The notes below the pieces were generated by a model. That model did no database searches. It worked only from the letters and a program-made list of their open reading frames with translations, and was not told the origin of the DNA. 64,000 nucleotides of DNA from Enterococcus villorum (GTDB lineage: Bacteria > Bacillota > Bacilli > Lactobacillales > Enterococcaceae). The position numbers were made by a program, and so were the translations under genes. Below, in pieces: positions 38,094 through 47,457 of the stretch (positions are counted from its first letter, which is position 1; each line of letters opens with the position of its first letter). The stretch spans positions 1-64,000 of the forward strand of contig NZ_BJWF01000006.1 in NCBI RefSeq assembly GCF_007990225.1, written 5' to 3'.

Positions 38094-38208
38094 TTAGATA
38101 GTGTTCAGCACAGAAGTATTAAGCTGAAGTATACAAGTAGGTACTTTTCAATAGCGACACTTGTTTCAAAGTACTAACTAGAAAATAACTGTGGCGAGTA
38201 ACCACAGA

Positions 38209-38272
38209 CACAATAAGCCAGATTTCACGAAAATTTCTTTTTCAAATTTTTGAGAATTCTGGCTTATTTTTC
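38209..38272 (+). terminator. Terminator between purR and glmU
   Basis: Long hairpin with outer arms AATAAGCCAGA / TCTGGCTTATT and A/T-rich inner pairing, followed by TTTTCG. I see no gene in the rest of 38094-38483. Confidence 0.8.
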
Positions 38273-38483
38273 GAACAGGATACTTCTTTTTTTACTGTTT
38301 CTTCTGGTTTAGAAGATGAGCAAAAAGTAAACTTTATTTTTTCAGACACTTTTTTTGGTACTTTCTTAAGTTCAGATAGAAAAATGGTCTAGTTCATGAG
38401 TATAGGTGTCTTGGTTGAAAAAATAAGAAGAGTAGGCTAAACTTAAAACCATCAAATATCAAATATATTTAGGAGTGACTCAG

Positions 38484-39857
38484 TTGAACGGACGTTATGC
38501 AATTATTTTGGCAGCGGGAAAAGGTACGCGTATGAAGTCAAAATTATATAAAGTTTTACATCCAGTTTCAGGAAAGCCAATGGTTGAACATATTATCAAT
38601 CGTGTAAGTGAAACAAATCCAGATCAAATTATTACGATCGTAGGACATGGCGCAGAACAAGTAAAGGCGCAGTTAGGAGAACGTAGCGAATATGCTTTGC
38701 AAGCTGAGCAATTGGGAACTGGTCATGCGGTTTTACAAGCCGCTTCTTTTTTAGAAGGCAAAGAAGGAACAACGCTTGTGATTAGTGGAGACACTCCTTT
38801 ACTAACGACTGAAACATTAAATAATCTGTTTGAATATCATCAAGGAAAAAATGCTAGTGCTACGATTTTAACGGCACAAGCCGAAGATCCAACCGGCTAT
38901 GGTCGAATTATTCGTGATCACGTTGGAATCGTTGAAAAAATCGTCGAGCAAAAAGATACGTCACCAGAAGAAGCTTTAGTACAAGAGATCAATACAGGAA
39001 CTTATTGTTTTGATAATAAAGCACTTTTTGAAGCTTTAAATAAAATTGGTACAGACAATGCACAAGGGGAATATTACTTAACAGATATCATTGAAATTCT
39101 CAAAGAGGCTGGAAACACGGTAGCTGCTTATCAAACAGAAGACTTTGACGAATCGATGGGTGTTAACGATCGCATAGCTTTAGCAAAAGCTAATGAGCTC
39201 ATGAGACATCGTATCAACAAGATGCATATGGTCAATGGGGTAAGTTTTGTTGATCCAGCAACGACGTATATTGATGATGGTGTCGTGATTGGTGCAGACA
39301 CAGTAATTGAACCAGGAGTACAACTACAAGGAAACACAGTAATTGGCTCAGATTGTGTCATTGGTGCACATTCACGTATCGTTGATAGTGTCATTGAAGA
39401 ACATGTGGTTATTGAAAATTCTGTAATAGAAAATAGTCATGTGAAAAGCCATGCTGATGTAGGACCATTTGCTCATCTACGTCCAAATGCTGAAATCGGT
39501 GAAGGAGTGCATATTGGGAATTTTGTTGAAGTAAAAAATGCCGAAATTGGTAAAAATACTAAAGTTGGGCATTTAACGTATGTTGGTGATGCGACTTTAG
39601 GTGAAGAGATCAATGTAGGTTGTGGTGTTGTGTTCGTCAATTATGATGGAAAAAGCAAACATCGAACAACCATTGGTGACCATAGCTTTATTGGCTCAAA
39701 TGCCAATATCATTGCTCCAGTTGAAGTGGCTAAGCATACTTCTATTGCTGCGGGATCGACAATTACTGACGATATTCCTGAATATGCAATGGCTATTGCA
39801 CGTGCTAGACAAGTAAATAAAGAAGAATACGCTAAAAAACTCCCTTATCTAAACTAA
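38484..39857 (+). CDS. glmU: Bifunctional UDP-GlcNAc pyrophosphorylase / glucosamine-1-P acetyltransferase
   Basis: Makes UDP-N-acetylglucosamine for peptidoglycan. The N-terminal nucleotidyltransferase domain has [15 protein letters not shown] and EQLGTGHA; the C-terminal half is a left-handed beta-helix with hexapeptides ([31 protein letters not shown]). 457 residues from TTG 38484, chosen because AGGAG lies eight bases upstream; an in-frame GTG at 38475 overlaps that SD. prs follows. Confidence 0.95.
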   Translation: MNGRYAIILAAGKGTRMKSKLYKVLHPVSGKPMVEHIINRVSETNPDQIITIVGHGAEQVKAQLGERSEYALQAEQLGTGHAVLQAASFLEGKEGTTLVISGDTPLLTTETLNNLFEYHQGKNASATILTAQAEDPTGYGRIIRDHVGIVEKIVEQKDTSPEEALVQEINTGTYCFDNKALFEALNKIGTDNAQGEYYLTDIIEILKEAGNTVAAYQTEDFDESMGVNDRIALAKANELMRHRINKMHMVNGVSFVDPATTYIDDGVVIGADTVIEPGVQLQGNTVIGSDCVIGAHSRIVDSVIEEHVVIENSVIENSHVKSHADVGPFAHLRPNAEIGEGVHIGNFVEVKNAEIGKNTKVGHLTYVGDATLGEEINVGCGVVFVNYDGKSKHRTTIGDHSFIGSNANIIAPVEVAKHTSIAAGSTITDDIPEYAMAIARARQVNKEEYAKKLPYLN

Positions 39858-39950
39858 GACTTTTACAAAAAGCCTTGATTTATTTAGAAAATATGACTAG
39901 TATTTAATTGGTAGAATTCTAGAGTTGTGAAAAAGAAAGTGGAGGTCCCC

Positions 39951-40919
39951 ATGTCAAAACATTACTTTGACCCAAGATTAAAAATTTTTGCGTTAAATTC
40001 AAACCGTCCGTTAGCAGAAAAAATTGCTGCAGCTGTGGGTGTCGAATTGGGTAAATCATCGGTTACTCAATTTAGTGATGGAGAAATCCAAGTCAATATT
40101 GAAGAAAGTATTCGTGGTTCACATGTGTATGTTATTCAATCAACGAGTAGCCCTGTCAATGATAATTTAATGGAATTGTTGATCATGATTGATGCTTTAA
40201 AACGCGCCAGTGCAAAAACAATCAATGTGGTTATGCCTTACTACGGTTATGCGCGTCAAGATCGTAAAGCTCGCGCAAGAGAGCCGATCACTGCAAAATT
40301 AGTTGCGAATATGATCCAAAAAGCGGGAGCAACCAGAATGTTGACACTTGATCTGCATGCTGTCCAAATTCAAGGGTTCTTTGATATTCCTGTGGATCAC
40401 TTGATGGGTGCACCATTAATTGCAAATTACTTCTTAGAAAAAGGGATTAAAGGGGACGACGTGGTTGTTGTTTCACCTGACCATGGTGGTGTAACACGTG
40501 CACGTAAATTAGCTGAGTTTTTAAAAGCGCCGATTGCGATCATTGACAAACGACGTCCAAAAGCGAATGTAGCAGAAGTAATGAATATCATAGGGCAAGT
40601 AGAAGGAAAAACCTGCGTCTTGATTGATGATATGATTGATACAGCTGGGACGATCACGCTAGCTGCAAATGCATTGAAAGAAGCAGGAGCAGTAAGTGTC
40701 TATGCTTCATGTACACATCCAGTATTATCAGGTCCAGCTTTACAACGTATTGAAGATTCTGCAATTGAACGTTTAGTTGTAACAGATTCTATCTATCTTC
40801 CAGATGATCGTAAAATTGATAAAATTGATGAAGTAAGTGTCGGTGGTTTGATGGGAGATGCCATCAAACGTATCCACGAAAATAAACCAGTTAGCCCTTT
40901 ATTTGAAACAAAAAAATAA
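39951..40919 (+). CDS. prs: Ribose-phosphate pyrophosphokinase
   Basis: Makes PRPP from ribose-5-phosphate and ATP for nucleotide, His and Trp synthesis. 322 residues with [34 protein letters not shown] and the PRPP-binding [16 protein letters not shown] 39951 has SD GGAGG; the open frame extends upstream without signals. The glmU-prs order is conserved in Firmicutes. Confidence 0.96.
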   Translation: MSKHYFDPRLKIFALNSNRPLAEKIAAAVGVELGKSSVTQFSDGEIQVNIEESIRGSHVYVIQSTSSPVNDNLMELLIMIDALKRASAKTINVVMPYYGYARQDRKARAREPITAKLVANMIQKAGATRMLTLDLHAVQIQGFFDIPVDHLMGAPLIANYFLEKGIKGDDVVVVSPDHGGVTRARKLAEFLKAPIAIIDKRRPKANVAEVMNIIGQVEGKTCVLIDDMIDTAGTITLAANALKEAGAVSVYASCTHPVLSGPALQRIEDSAIERLVVTDSIYLPDDRKIDKIDEVSVGGLMGDAIKRIHENKPVSPLFETKK

Positions 40920-40944
40920 AAGGAAATAAAAATTAAATACTATC

Positions 40945-41040
40945 ACAAAGGGGAGCCTGATTTAGGCTGAGATTGAATTTTTTCTAAACCCTTCGTACCT
41001 GTATCGGTTATGCGAGCGTAGGAATTGTGACGATCAATAG
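40945..41040 (+). promoter_or_regulatory. TPP riboswitch (THI element)
   Basis: Core THI-box elements are visible in order: AGGGGAGC-like AAGGGGAGCC, GGCTGAGATTGAA, ACCCTTCGTACCTGTAT and GGTTATGCGAGCGTAGGAA. It precedes thiT, a thiamine importer gene, so thiamine pyrophosphate binding should shut the gene off through the hairpin just before its start. Confidence 0.92.
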
Positions 41041-41087
41041 TGGCTAATTGATTAGCCTCTATTTTTAGAAGTAATTGGAACAACTTT

Positions 41088-41130
41088 ACTTCCTCCTTTG
41101 TGATTTTAAATTAAAGGAGGAAGTTTTTTT
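41088..41130 (+). terminator. Riboswitch expression platform: terminator that also hides the thiT SD
   Basis: Perfect 12-bp stem ACTTCCTCCTTT (41088-41099) / AAAGGAGGAAGT (41113-41124) followed by seven T ending at the thiT ATG. The 3' arm contains the AAAGGAGG SD. One structure could thus both terminate transcription and block translation. Confidence 0.8.
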
Positions 41131-41691
41131 ATGGAAAAAAAATATAAGGTATGGATCGAAGGAACAATTGTAGCAGCATTAGCATTGGTGTTATCATTCA
41201 TTCCTCTTCAAATAGGTAGTAGCTTTTCTATTTCACTTGGTCAAATTCCATTGACGTTATTTGCACTTAGAAGAGGTTGGAAAGCAGGGATATTCGCAGG
41301 ATTTATATGGGGGATTCTACATTTTCCTACTGGGCAAGTTTATTACCTTAGTGTGATCCAAGTATTGATTGAATACCCGATCGCTTTTACGTTTGCTGGT
41401 TTTGCTGGATTATTTTCTAGTAGATTACAACAGAGCTTAAAAAATGGAAATAAGAAAGGCGTAACAGCAAATATTGTATGGGGGACTTTTGTTGGCGTAG
41501 GGGCAAGGTACTTTTGGCATTTTGTGGCAGGTGTTGTTTTTTGGGGGAGCTATGCTTTATGGGGAATGAATCCTTGGCTATTTTCTTTAGTCATGAATGG
41601 TGCAAGTGGACTGGCTACAGGAATCGTAACCTTAATCGTTTTACTTGGTATTAAACGTACGATTCCATCATTATTCACAGGAAAGAAATAA
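41131..41691 (+). CDS. thiT: ThiT, thiamine-specific ECF transporter S component
   Basis: 186 residues with six hydrophobic helices. Recognisable ThiT features include the N-terminal VWIEGTIVAALALVLSFIP, LGQIPLTLFALRRGWKAG and a Trp/Tyr-rich region (YFWHFVAGVVFWGSYALWG) that forms the thiamine pocket. It needs a shared EcfAA'T module encoded elsewhere. Directly controlled by the TPP riboswitch. Confidence 0.94.
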   Translation: MEKKYKVWIEGTIVAALALVLSFIPLQIGSSFSISLGQIPLTLFALRRGWKAGIFAGFIWGILHFPTGQVYYLSVIQVLIEYPIAFTFAGFAGLFSSRLQQSLKNGNKKGVTANIVWGTFVGVGARYFWHFVAGVVFWGSYALWGMNPWLFSLVMNGASGLATGIVTLIVLLGIKRTIPSLFTGKK

Positions 41692-41715
41692 AGAAAGCTC
41701 CCTAAGTTAGACCAT

Positions 41716-41773
41716 AAATGTAGTGCACTCCATAACTTGGATATTTGTCCAAGTTATGGAGTGCACTACATTT
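41716..41773. repeat. Perfect 26-bp inverted repeat between convergent genes
   Basis: Arms 41716-41741 and 41748-41773 are exact complements with a 6-base loop (TATTTG); the stem includes TGTAGTGCACTCCATAACTT. No T-tract follows on either strand. It lies between thiT and the minus-strand gene ending at 41838 and may act as a bidirectional RNA stabiliser or terminator, or be a small mobile palindrome. Confidence 0.75.
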
Positions 41774-41837
41774 GGAGGTTCCAACATTTTTGGTTAAACT
41801 ATTGGACCTCACTTCAAAAAGTTTGGTTTGTTCTTTA

Positions 41838-42614
41838 TTATCCTAAGGGGTTGTAATTGACGTCAGCAGCTTCACCTAAGAGTTCCCAAGTTCTCTCAGC
41901 AGAATGATAAACTAACGTACCAATTGCTTCTTCTTCCAGATATCTTGTTCCCTTTAGCTTCCAAATATAATCTTCGATGACATAGATAGGAATGTGGTAG
42001 TCGTTATCAATCAAACCACCTTGTTCAAAAGAAAAAATAATTCCTTCTTGCATTAAGTTACGCATATTTTTCAGTAATTCCACACTGATTTTTTCGACAG
42101 GAATGTCTCGTTTAAAAAATGATTTTTTTTCGTTAACTTTTTTTGACAAAATTGCACTTAGTTTATTAGCAAAGATGCGATAAAATTCATCTAAATAACG
42201 ATAATAGATACGTTCTAGTTGGTCATTAAGGTCAAAATAAACAAAATTATTTTGTAATTTATAGAAAAATGGCGAATGAAGATGAGTTTTCATGTGACCA
42301 AAATAAAGCAATTCAGAAATTTCCAAAGGCGTTAATTCTTTTAGCATTGTTAAATCATTAAAGTCAATCCATTTTAAATCACCAACTTGACTTTTATTGC
42401 GTGCAGAAGAAAAAAAGCGTTGGATGTTTTCTGTCCCACGAATGACTTTTAAACCGGTGTGTGATTCATAATCTCCAGCACTTGCTGAAGGATCTAGTAA
42501 CAACAAATTTTGTGGGAAATGCACGATGCTGTTAGAAAAATCACTAATAGTCAGTCCCTTGGTCACAACTGCATTACTTGTAGTATCAATATGTACATAA
42601 ACTGACTCAGCCAT
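41838..42614 (-). CDS. Conserved hypothetical protein
   Basis: 258 residues, soluble, no signal peptide. It contains many aromatic residues (FVYFDLNDQLERIYYRYLDEFYRIFANKL) and looks alpha/beta, but I recognise no family. SD AGGAGG lies six bases before ATG 42614; an ATG at 42617 is also in frame but closer. Convergent with thiT; divergent from the patatin-like gene. Function unknown. Confidence 0.65.
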   Translation of the reverse strand: MAESVYVHIDTTSNAVVTKGLTISDFSNSIVHFPQNLLLLDPSASAGDYESHTGLKVIRGTENIQRFFSSARNKSQVGDLKWIDFNDLTMLKELTPLEISELLYFGHMKTHLHSPFFYKLQNNFVYFDLNDQLERIYYRYLDEFYRIFANKLSAILSKKVNEKKSFFKRDIPVEKISVELLKNMRNLMQEGIIFSFEQGGLIDNDYHIPIYVIEDYIWKLKGTRYLEEEAIGTLVYHSAERTWELLGEAADVNYNPLG

Positions 42615-42893
42615 CATGCTCCTCCTTTTGTTTTTATCACTTTCATTTTACAACATTTATTACAAAAAAGCTTGTTTCTTTTATTTTAAAATTCCATTAC
42701 AAAAACACGGCTTTACTGAGAAATAGATGAATAGTTAATCTTTGTGTTTAAGGGGCATTGCTCGCTCCCATCCTATTAGCTAAACCAGATGATAAATTCG
42801 TTTTAGTTCCCAATAAAACATAGTATACTTTAAATGAAAGCTTAGTTCTATTACATTTGGGTAAGTACTTGTTATAATAAAAAGGAGAAAGCA

Positions 42894-44612
42894 ATGTATA
42901 TTCAACAGGTATACGGCTCAGAAAAAGCTATACATCACCGTGCCCTTCGAGAGTCTAAACAAATTTTACCGTTTTACTCGTCTCATCAAAAAAGCCGGGG
43001 AGAATTTTGGCAATCGGTGAAGAAAAATGAAGCTTGGCAAATCGTGAACAAAAAACGAACGATGTATATTGTAGCTGAACGTACAAAAGAACAATTGGTT
43101 ATCAAAAATCTACTAGTAAAGGGCAAGTTGCCCAGTTGGACTTCATTTTTTAAGGACATAGAGTGGTGTGCTCGTTTTTTCTTTAAAAAAATTTGTTTTC
43201 TTCAATTTAGTGATTCGCTACATATGCAGTGGATCTCTCTTTTGTCTCGTTATGGATATATGCAAGACAACACTTTAAGGATCCAACATGGGTGGCAAAA
43301 AAAAGTGGCATATCATATGGCGTTAGTTTTAGGTGGTGGTGGCGCACATGGCGCTTATCAAATTGGTGTTTGGAAAGCATTAAAAGAAAAAAGTATTTGT
43401 TTTGACATACTCACTGGAACCTCAGTTGGGGCTTTAAATGGGGCATTGATTTTACAAGACGATTTGCCTCAAGCTATTTCTTTATGGCAAACATTATCAA
43501 CAAACCAAGTATTACAGCTTTCAGAAGTTGACTTATCAGAAGACCTTAGAAAACGATTTATCCAAGAAACACGTTTAATGACAAGATCAGCCATTACTGA
43601 AGGTGGCGCATCAATTGCACCTTTAGAAAAATTACTCAAAAGAAAGTTGGATCCCCATAAAGTTCTAAAGGTGAAACATCCGCGCTTATTTACAATTTCA
43701 ACACGGCTTCCAGATTTTACGGAAATTGTTACGCCCATTCAACAACTACCAGCAGATGAAATAGCTGATTGGATTCTTGCTTCTGCTTCTTTTTATCCAG
43801 CCATGGCCTATCGACAAATTAAAGGGACAAAGTACATTGACGGTGGTTATCGTAACAACTTGCCTGTGGATGTAGCGATTCAAGAAGGAGCAACCGAGTG
43901 TTTCGTCGTAGATGTGTACGGCCCGGGAATAAATAAGCGAATGACTTTACCAGAAGAAGTTGTTCAGTGGTCTTGCCAATCTGCTTGGTCGCTAGGTAGT
44001 TTTTTGATTTTTGATTGTCAGCGGAATCAATTTAACATTCAATTAGGATATTTAGAAGCCAAAAAAAGCTTAGGTGACTACGAGGGGCATTGGTATACAT
44101 TTTATTCCACGAAGGATGCGACAATTTATTGGCGAAAATTCTTGAAGTATCTATTAAACGAACTTCGTTTAGATTTATCTTTTATTTATGATCTGAAATT
44201 TTTGCAATCCTTGCGTAATATATATAAAGACAGGGTGGTAATTGAAACATGTGGGGTGGCAATGCTAGAATTATTAGCAAAACGAAAGTTGGTTTTACCG
44301 AATAAAGTCTATCATGTCCATGAAATGATTGAAAAAATCTGTAAAAGTAAAATGTGGATAGAAACGAATGAAAGCATCCGAGAAATTGGGCAATTAAATA
44401 ATGACGAATGGCGAAGACTACAAAAATATCGAAAAAAACAAAAAAATGACCAGAAAAAATTTATAGAAATTGTTTCTTTAATCAAACAAAGTAAACAAGA
44501 AAAATTACAAGCACAAATTCGCACGCAGCCGTTTGAGTCGTTATTAAACCTATATTTATATTATCTAAAGGAGGAACAAATATGGCACAAGAATTTTCAT
44601 ATGAAATCATAG
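42894..44612 (+). CDS. Patatin-like phospholipase
   Basis: 572 residues. A patatin domain starts near residue 140 with the oxyanion loop [14 protein letters not shown], nucleophile Ser177 in GTSVG, and catalytic Asp316 in DGGYRNNLP. The family hydrolyses acyl chains from lipids. There is a ~140-residue N-terminal extension with no recognised domain and a ~250-residue basic, helical C-terminal region, both unusual for short bacterial patatins. No signal peptide. SD AAAAAGGAGAAAG. The last 31 bases overlap the next gene. Confidence 0.88.
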   Translation: MYIQQVYGSEKAIHHRALRESKQILPFYSSHQKSRGEFWQSVKKNEAWQIVNKKRTMYIVAERTKEQLVIKNLLVKGKLPSWTSFFKDIEWCARFFFKKICFLQFSDSLHMQWISLLSRYGYMQDNTLRIQHGWQKKVAYHMALVLGGGGAHGAYQIGVWKALKEKSICFDILTGTSVGALNGALILQDDLPQAISLWQTLSTNQVLQLSEVDLSEDLRKRFIQETRLMTRSAITEGGASIAPLEKLLKRKLDPHKVLKVKHPRLFTISTRLPDFTEIVTPIQQLPADEIADWILASASFYPAMAYRQIKGTKYIDGGYRNNLPVDVAIQEGATECFVVDVYGPGINKRMTLPEEVVQWSCQSAWSLGSFLIFDCQRNQFNIQLGYLEAKKSLGDYEGHWYTFYSTKDATIYWRKFLKYLLNELRLDLSFIYDLKFLQSLRNIYKDRVVIETCGVAMLELLAKRKLVLPNKVYHVHEMIEKICKSKMWIETNESIREIGQLNNDEWRRLQKYRKKQKNDQKKFIEIVSLIKQSKQEKLQAQIRTQPFESLLNLYLYYLKEEQIWHKNFHMKS

Positions 44613-44800
44613 AAGAGATTGCTGTTTTATCCGAAAACAACAAAGGTTGGAAAAAAGAATTAAATTTAGTTAGTTGGAACGGACGTCCACCTAAATTTGA
44701 TCTGCGTGATTGGGCGCCTGACCATGAAAAAATGGGCAAAGGATTGACGCTTACGAATGAAGAATTTGAAGCGTTACAAAAAGCAATCGAAAATATGTAA
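44582..44800 (+). CDS. PC4/YdbC-family single-stranded DNA-binding protein
   Basis: 72 residues matching YdbC of Lactococcus and the transcriptional coactivator PC4 fold: [40 protein letters not shown]. Members bind single-stranded DNA as dimers and are proposed to act in replication or repair. SD AAAGGAGGAAC precedes the ATG, inside the end of the patatin gene, so the two may be co-expressed. Confidence 0.88.
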   Translation: MAQEFSYEIIEEIAVLSENNKGWKKELNLVSWNGRPPKFDLRDWAPDHEKMGKGLTLTNEEFEALQKAIENM

Positions 44801-44818
44801 CAGAAAGGACCCTGTTGA

Positions 44819-45709
44819 ATGAAAAGTATGACTGGTTTTGGCAAAGCCACCCGCGAAACGCAGGAATACCAATTGGAAGTTGAGATTAAAAGCGTCAATC
44901 AACGCTTTTTAGATGTACAGATACGTAGCCCCAAAGTATTAAATTTTCTTGAAAATGAAATCCGCCAGTTCATCAAACAACATTTAAGTCGTGGTCGAAT
45001 AGAGGTTTTTATCAATCTCACGCAGATAGGAAAAAATCATAAGCAACTTTTTATTGATTGGCCGTTGATTGATAAATTGGTTTGCGAACTAACCGAAGGA
45101 ATCGCACAATGTTACGGAAAAGACACACAATTAGATATTGGCCGACTGTATGAATTATTAACGACGAATGAATCTTTTGTTATCATTGAAGAAAAAGTAG
45201 ACAATGATACGAACGAATTGGCTGAACTCGTCCTTTATACAGTTCATGAGGCACTTGCAGAAATTGAAAACAGTCGTCAAAAAGAAGGGACTGCATTAGC
45301 TTCTATTCTCAAGAAAAAAAGCAATGAATTGAAAGAAGTGTTGGCACAATTACAACAGTTTGTTGATTTGTATGAACAAGAATATCAAGAGAAATATCGA
45401 AAGAAATTAGAAGATTTTCTAGGAACTTCCGTTGATCAACAAAGGCTCCTAACAGAATTAGCTATCTTATTAGAACGAGGAGATATTCATGAAGAACTAG
45501 ACCGCTTAGTCATTCATACTCAACAACTTGATGAACTGCTCTTAGCGAAACAGCCAGTGGGTAGAGAACTTGACTTTTTGATTCAAGAAATGAATCGAGA
45601 AATCAACACGATTGGTTCCAAGTCAAGTGCAATTGAAATTAAAAATCAAGTCATCCAATTAAAAACAATTTTAGAAAAAATTCGCGAACAAATCCAAAAT
45701 ATTGAATAG
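44819..45709 (+). CDS. yicC: YicC-family endoribonuclease
   Basis: 296 residues with the characteristic N-terminus MKSMTGFGKATRE and C-terminal EMNREINTIGSKSSAIEIKN...KTILEKIREQIQNIE. YicC proteins are recently characterised endoribonucleases; the central region is coiled and Glu/Lys-rich. Starts 18 bases after the YdbC gene with SD AAAGGAC and sits upstream of gmk and rpoZ as in Bacillus (yloC-gmk-rpoZ-priA). Confidence 0.92.
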   Translation: MKSMTGFGKATRETQEYQLEVEIKSVNQRFLDVQIRSPKVLNFLENEIRQFIKQHLSRGRIEVFINLTQIGKNHKQLFIDWPLIDKLVCELTEGIAQCYGKDTQLDIGRLYELLTTNESFVIIEEKVDNDTNELAELVLYTVHEALAEIENSRQKEGTALASILKKKSNELKEVLAQLQQFVDLYEQEYQEKYRKKLEDFLGTSVDQQRLLTELAILLERGDIHEELDRLVIHTQQLDELLLAKQPVGRELDFLIQEMNREINTIGSKSSAIEIKNQVIQLKTILEKIREQIQNIE

Positions 45710-45725
45710 CAAGGAGTCGAAAAAA

Positions 45726-46010
45726 ATGAAATATTATGATATTACTTTTCATGAACTAAGCGGTAAAACGGTCATCAAAAGAAACATCCCGTCAGAAAAA
45801 GAAGGGTTTGAAGCGTGGCAAGATGCTTGTGTGATGATTAATGATAAAGAGATCCAACTTTTAGTAAATGATGGAACGTATGTTGTGATGAATCGCCAGT
45901 TTATCGTAAGAATTGATGCACAAGAAGTAACAGATCCTGCCGAAAAAGCACAATCTCGAAAAGACGAAATTATGGGTGTAGTAAATACCTTATCAAACAT
46001 GGGGTTTTAG
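45726..46010 (+). CDS. Conserved hypothetical protein between yicC and gmk
   Basis: 94 residues, predicted soluble with a beta-rich first half (YYDITFHELSGKTVIKRNIP, IQLLVNDGTYVVMNRQFIVRID) and a C-terminal helix (NTLSNMGF). ATG 45726 has SD CAAGGAG; the frame is open upstream into yicC. It occupies the place of remA in Bacillus but shows no similarity to RemA. Function unknown. Confidence 0.65.
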   Translation: MKYYDITFHELSGKTVIKRNIPSEKEGFEAWQDACVMINDKEIQLLVNDGTYVVMNRQFIVRIDAQEVTDPAEKAQSRKDEIMGVVNTLSNMGF

Positions 46011-46049
46011 CAAAAAGATACAAAAAATAAATTTAAATAAAGTAACGGT

Positions 46050-46087
46050 AAAGAGAGCGGCAAAATTTTTTTGCTGCTTTCTTTTTG
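46050..46087 (+). terminator. Terminator before gmk
   Basis: Arms AAAGAGAGCGGCAAAA and TTTTGCTGCTTTCTTT with T tail. A TATAAT at 46193-46198 downstream may be the -10 of the gmk promoter. Confidence 0.75.
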
Positions 46088-46263
46088 TATATGATACTAA
46101 TTATAATAATTGTCAAAAAATAGTTGAGAAAAGAGATGAGAAATAAAATAAACAACAAAGGATTCTCAAGCAAGTAGGCATTTTTTTTGCTATAATGAAA
46201 GATGCCCTTGAAAGTTGTCGAAAAAAAGTGCAAAATAAACGTTAGTATAAAAAGACTAGTTGA

Positions 46264-46890
<627 letters not shown>

Positions 46891-46894
46891 TCTT

Positions 46895-47200
46895 ATGATG
46901 TTAAAACCTTCAATCGACTCATTATTAGATCGAGTAAATTCAAAGTATTCTCTAGTTATTTTAGCAAGCAAACGAGCGCATGAATTAGATGCTAAGGCAC
47001 AACCAACATTGGATTCATTTGAATCAGTAAAAAGTGTGGGGCAAGCACTAGAAGAAATTGAAGCAGGAAATGTGATCAACGATCCACATCCTGAATTAAA
47101 ACGGGAACGCTTAAGAATGGAAGAGGAAGAACGTAAAGCAAAAAAAGACCGTGAACAACAAGAATTAGAGTTACGTATCCGTGAAGAACAAAATCAATAA
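46895..47200 (+). CDS. rpoZ: RNA polymerase omega subunit
   Basis: 101 residues: [30 protein letters not shown] is the conserved omega core that clamps the beta' subunit. The C-terminal ~35 residues are highly charged ([19 protein letters not shown]). SD AAAGGAG lies ten bases before the first of two adjacent ATG codons. Ends with a strong terminator. Confidence 0.95.
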   Translation: MMLKPSIDSLLDRVNSKYSLVILASKRAHELDAKAQPTLDSFESVKSVGQALEEIEAGNVINDPHPELKRERLRMEEEERKAKKDREQQELELRIREEQNQ

Positions 47201-47220
47201 ACATTTGTCAGATTCTTTGG

Positions 47221-47281
47221 ATAAGCCGAAATTTCCGAAATTTGTATCCGCAAATTTTTGTGAAATTTCGGCTTATTTTTC
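47221..47281 (+). terminator. Terminator after gmk-rpoZ
   Basis: Long hairpin with outer arms ATAAGCCGAAATTTC and GAAATTTCGGCTTAT and AT-rich interior, followed by TTTTTC. Confidence 0.85.
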
Positions 47282-47457
47282 GAAAAGTTTCTGGATTTAT
47301 GCCTATCGGAAATAAAGAGATTTTTCTACGTGACTTTTGTGCCGTTAATTTTTTGTTAGAATTCATCAGAGAATAAGACAAACAAAGAAATCTCTAGTAA
47401 AATAAGCAAAAATGACTTTGTCTATTTATTTAGAAAAAATAAAGGAGGAAGGAAGCC

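Noticed and set aside
41700-41775. Insertion sequence terminal inverted repeats
   Set aside because: The arms are six bases apart with nothing between them, so no transposon body exists here.
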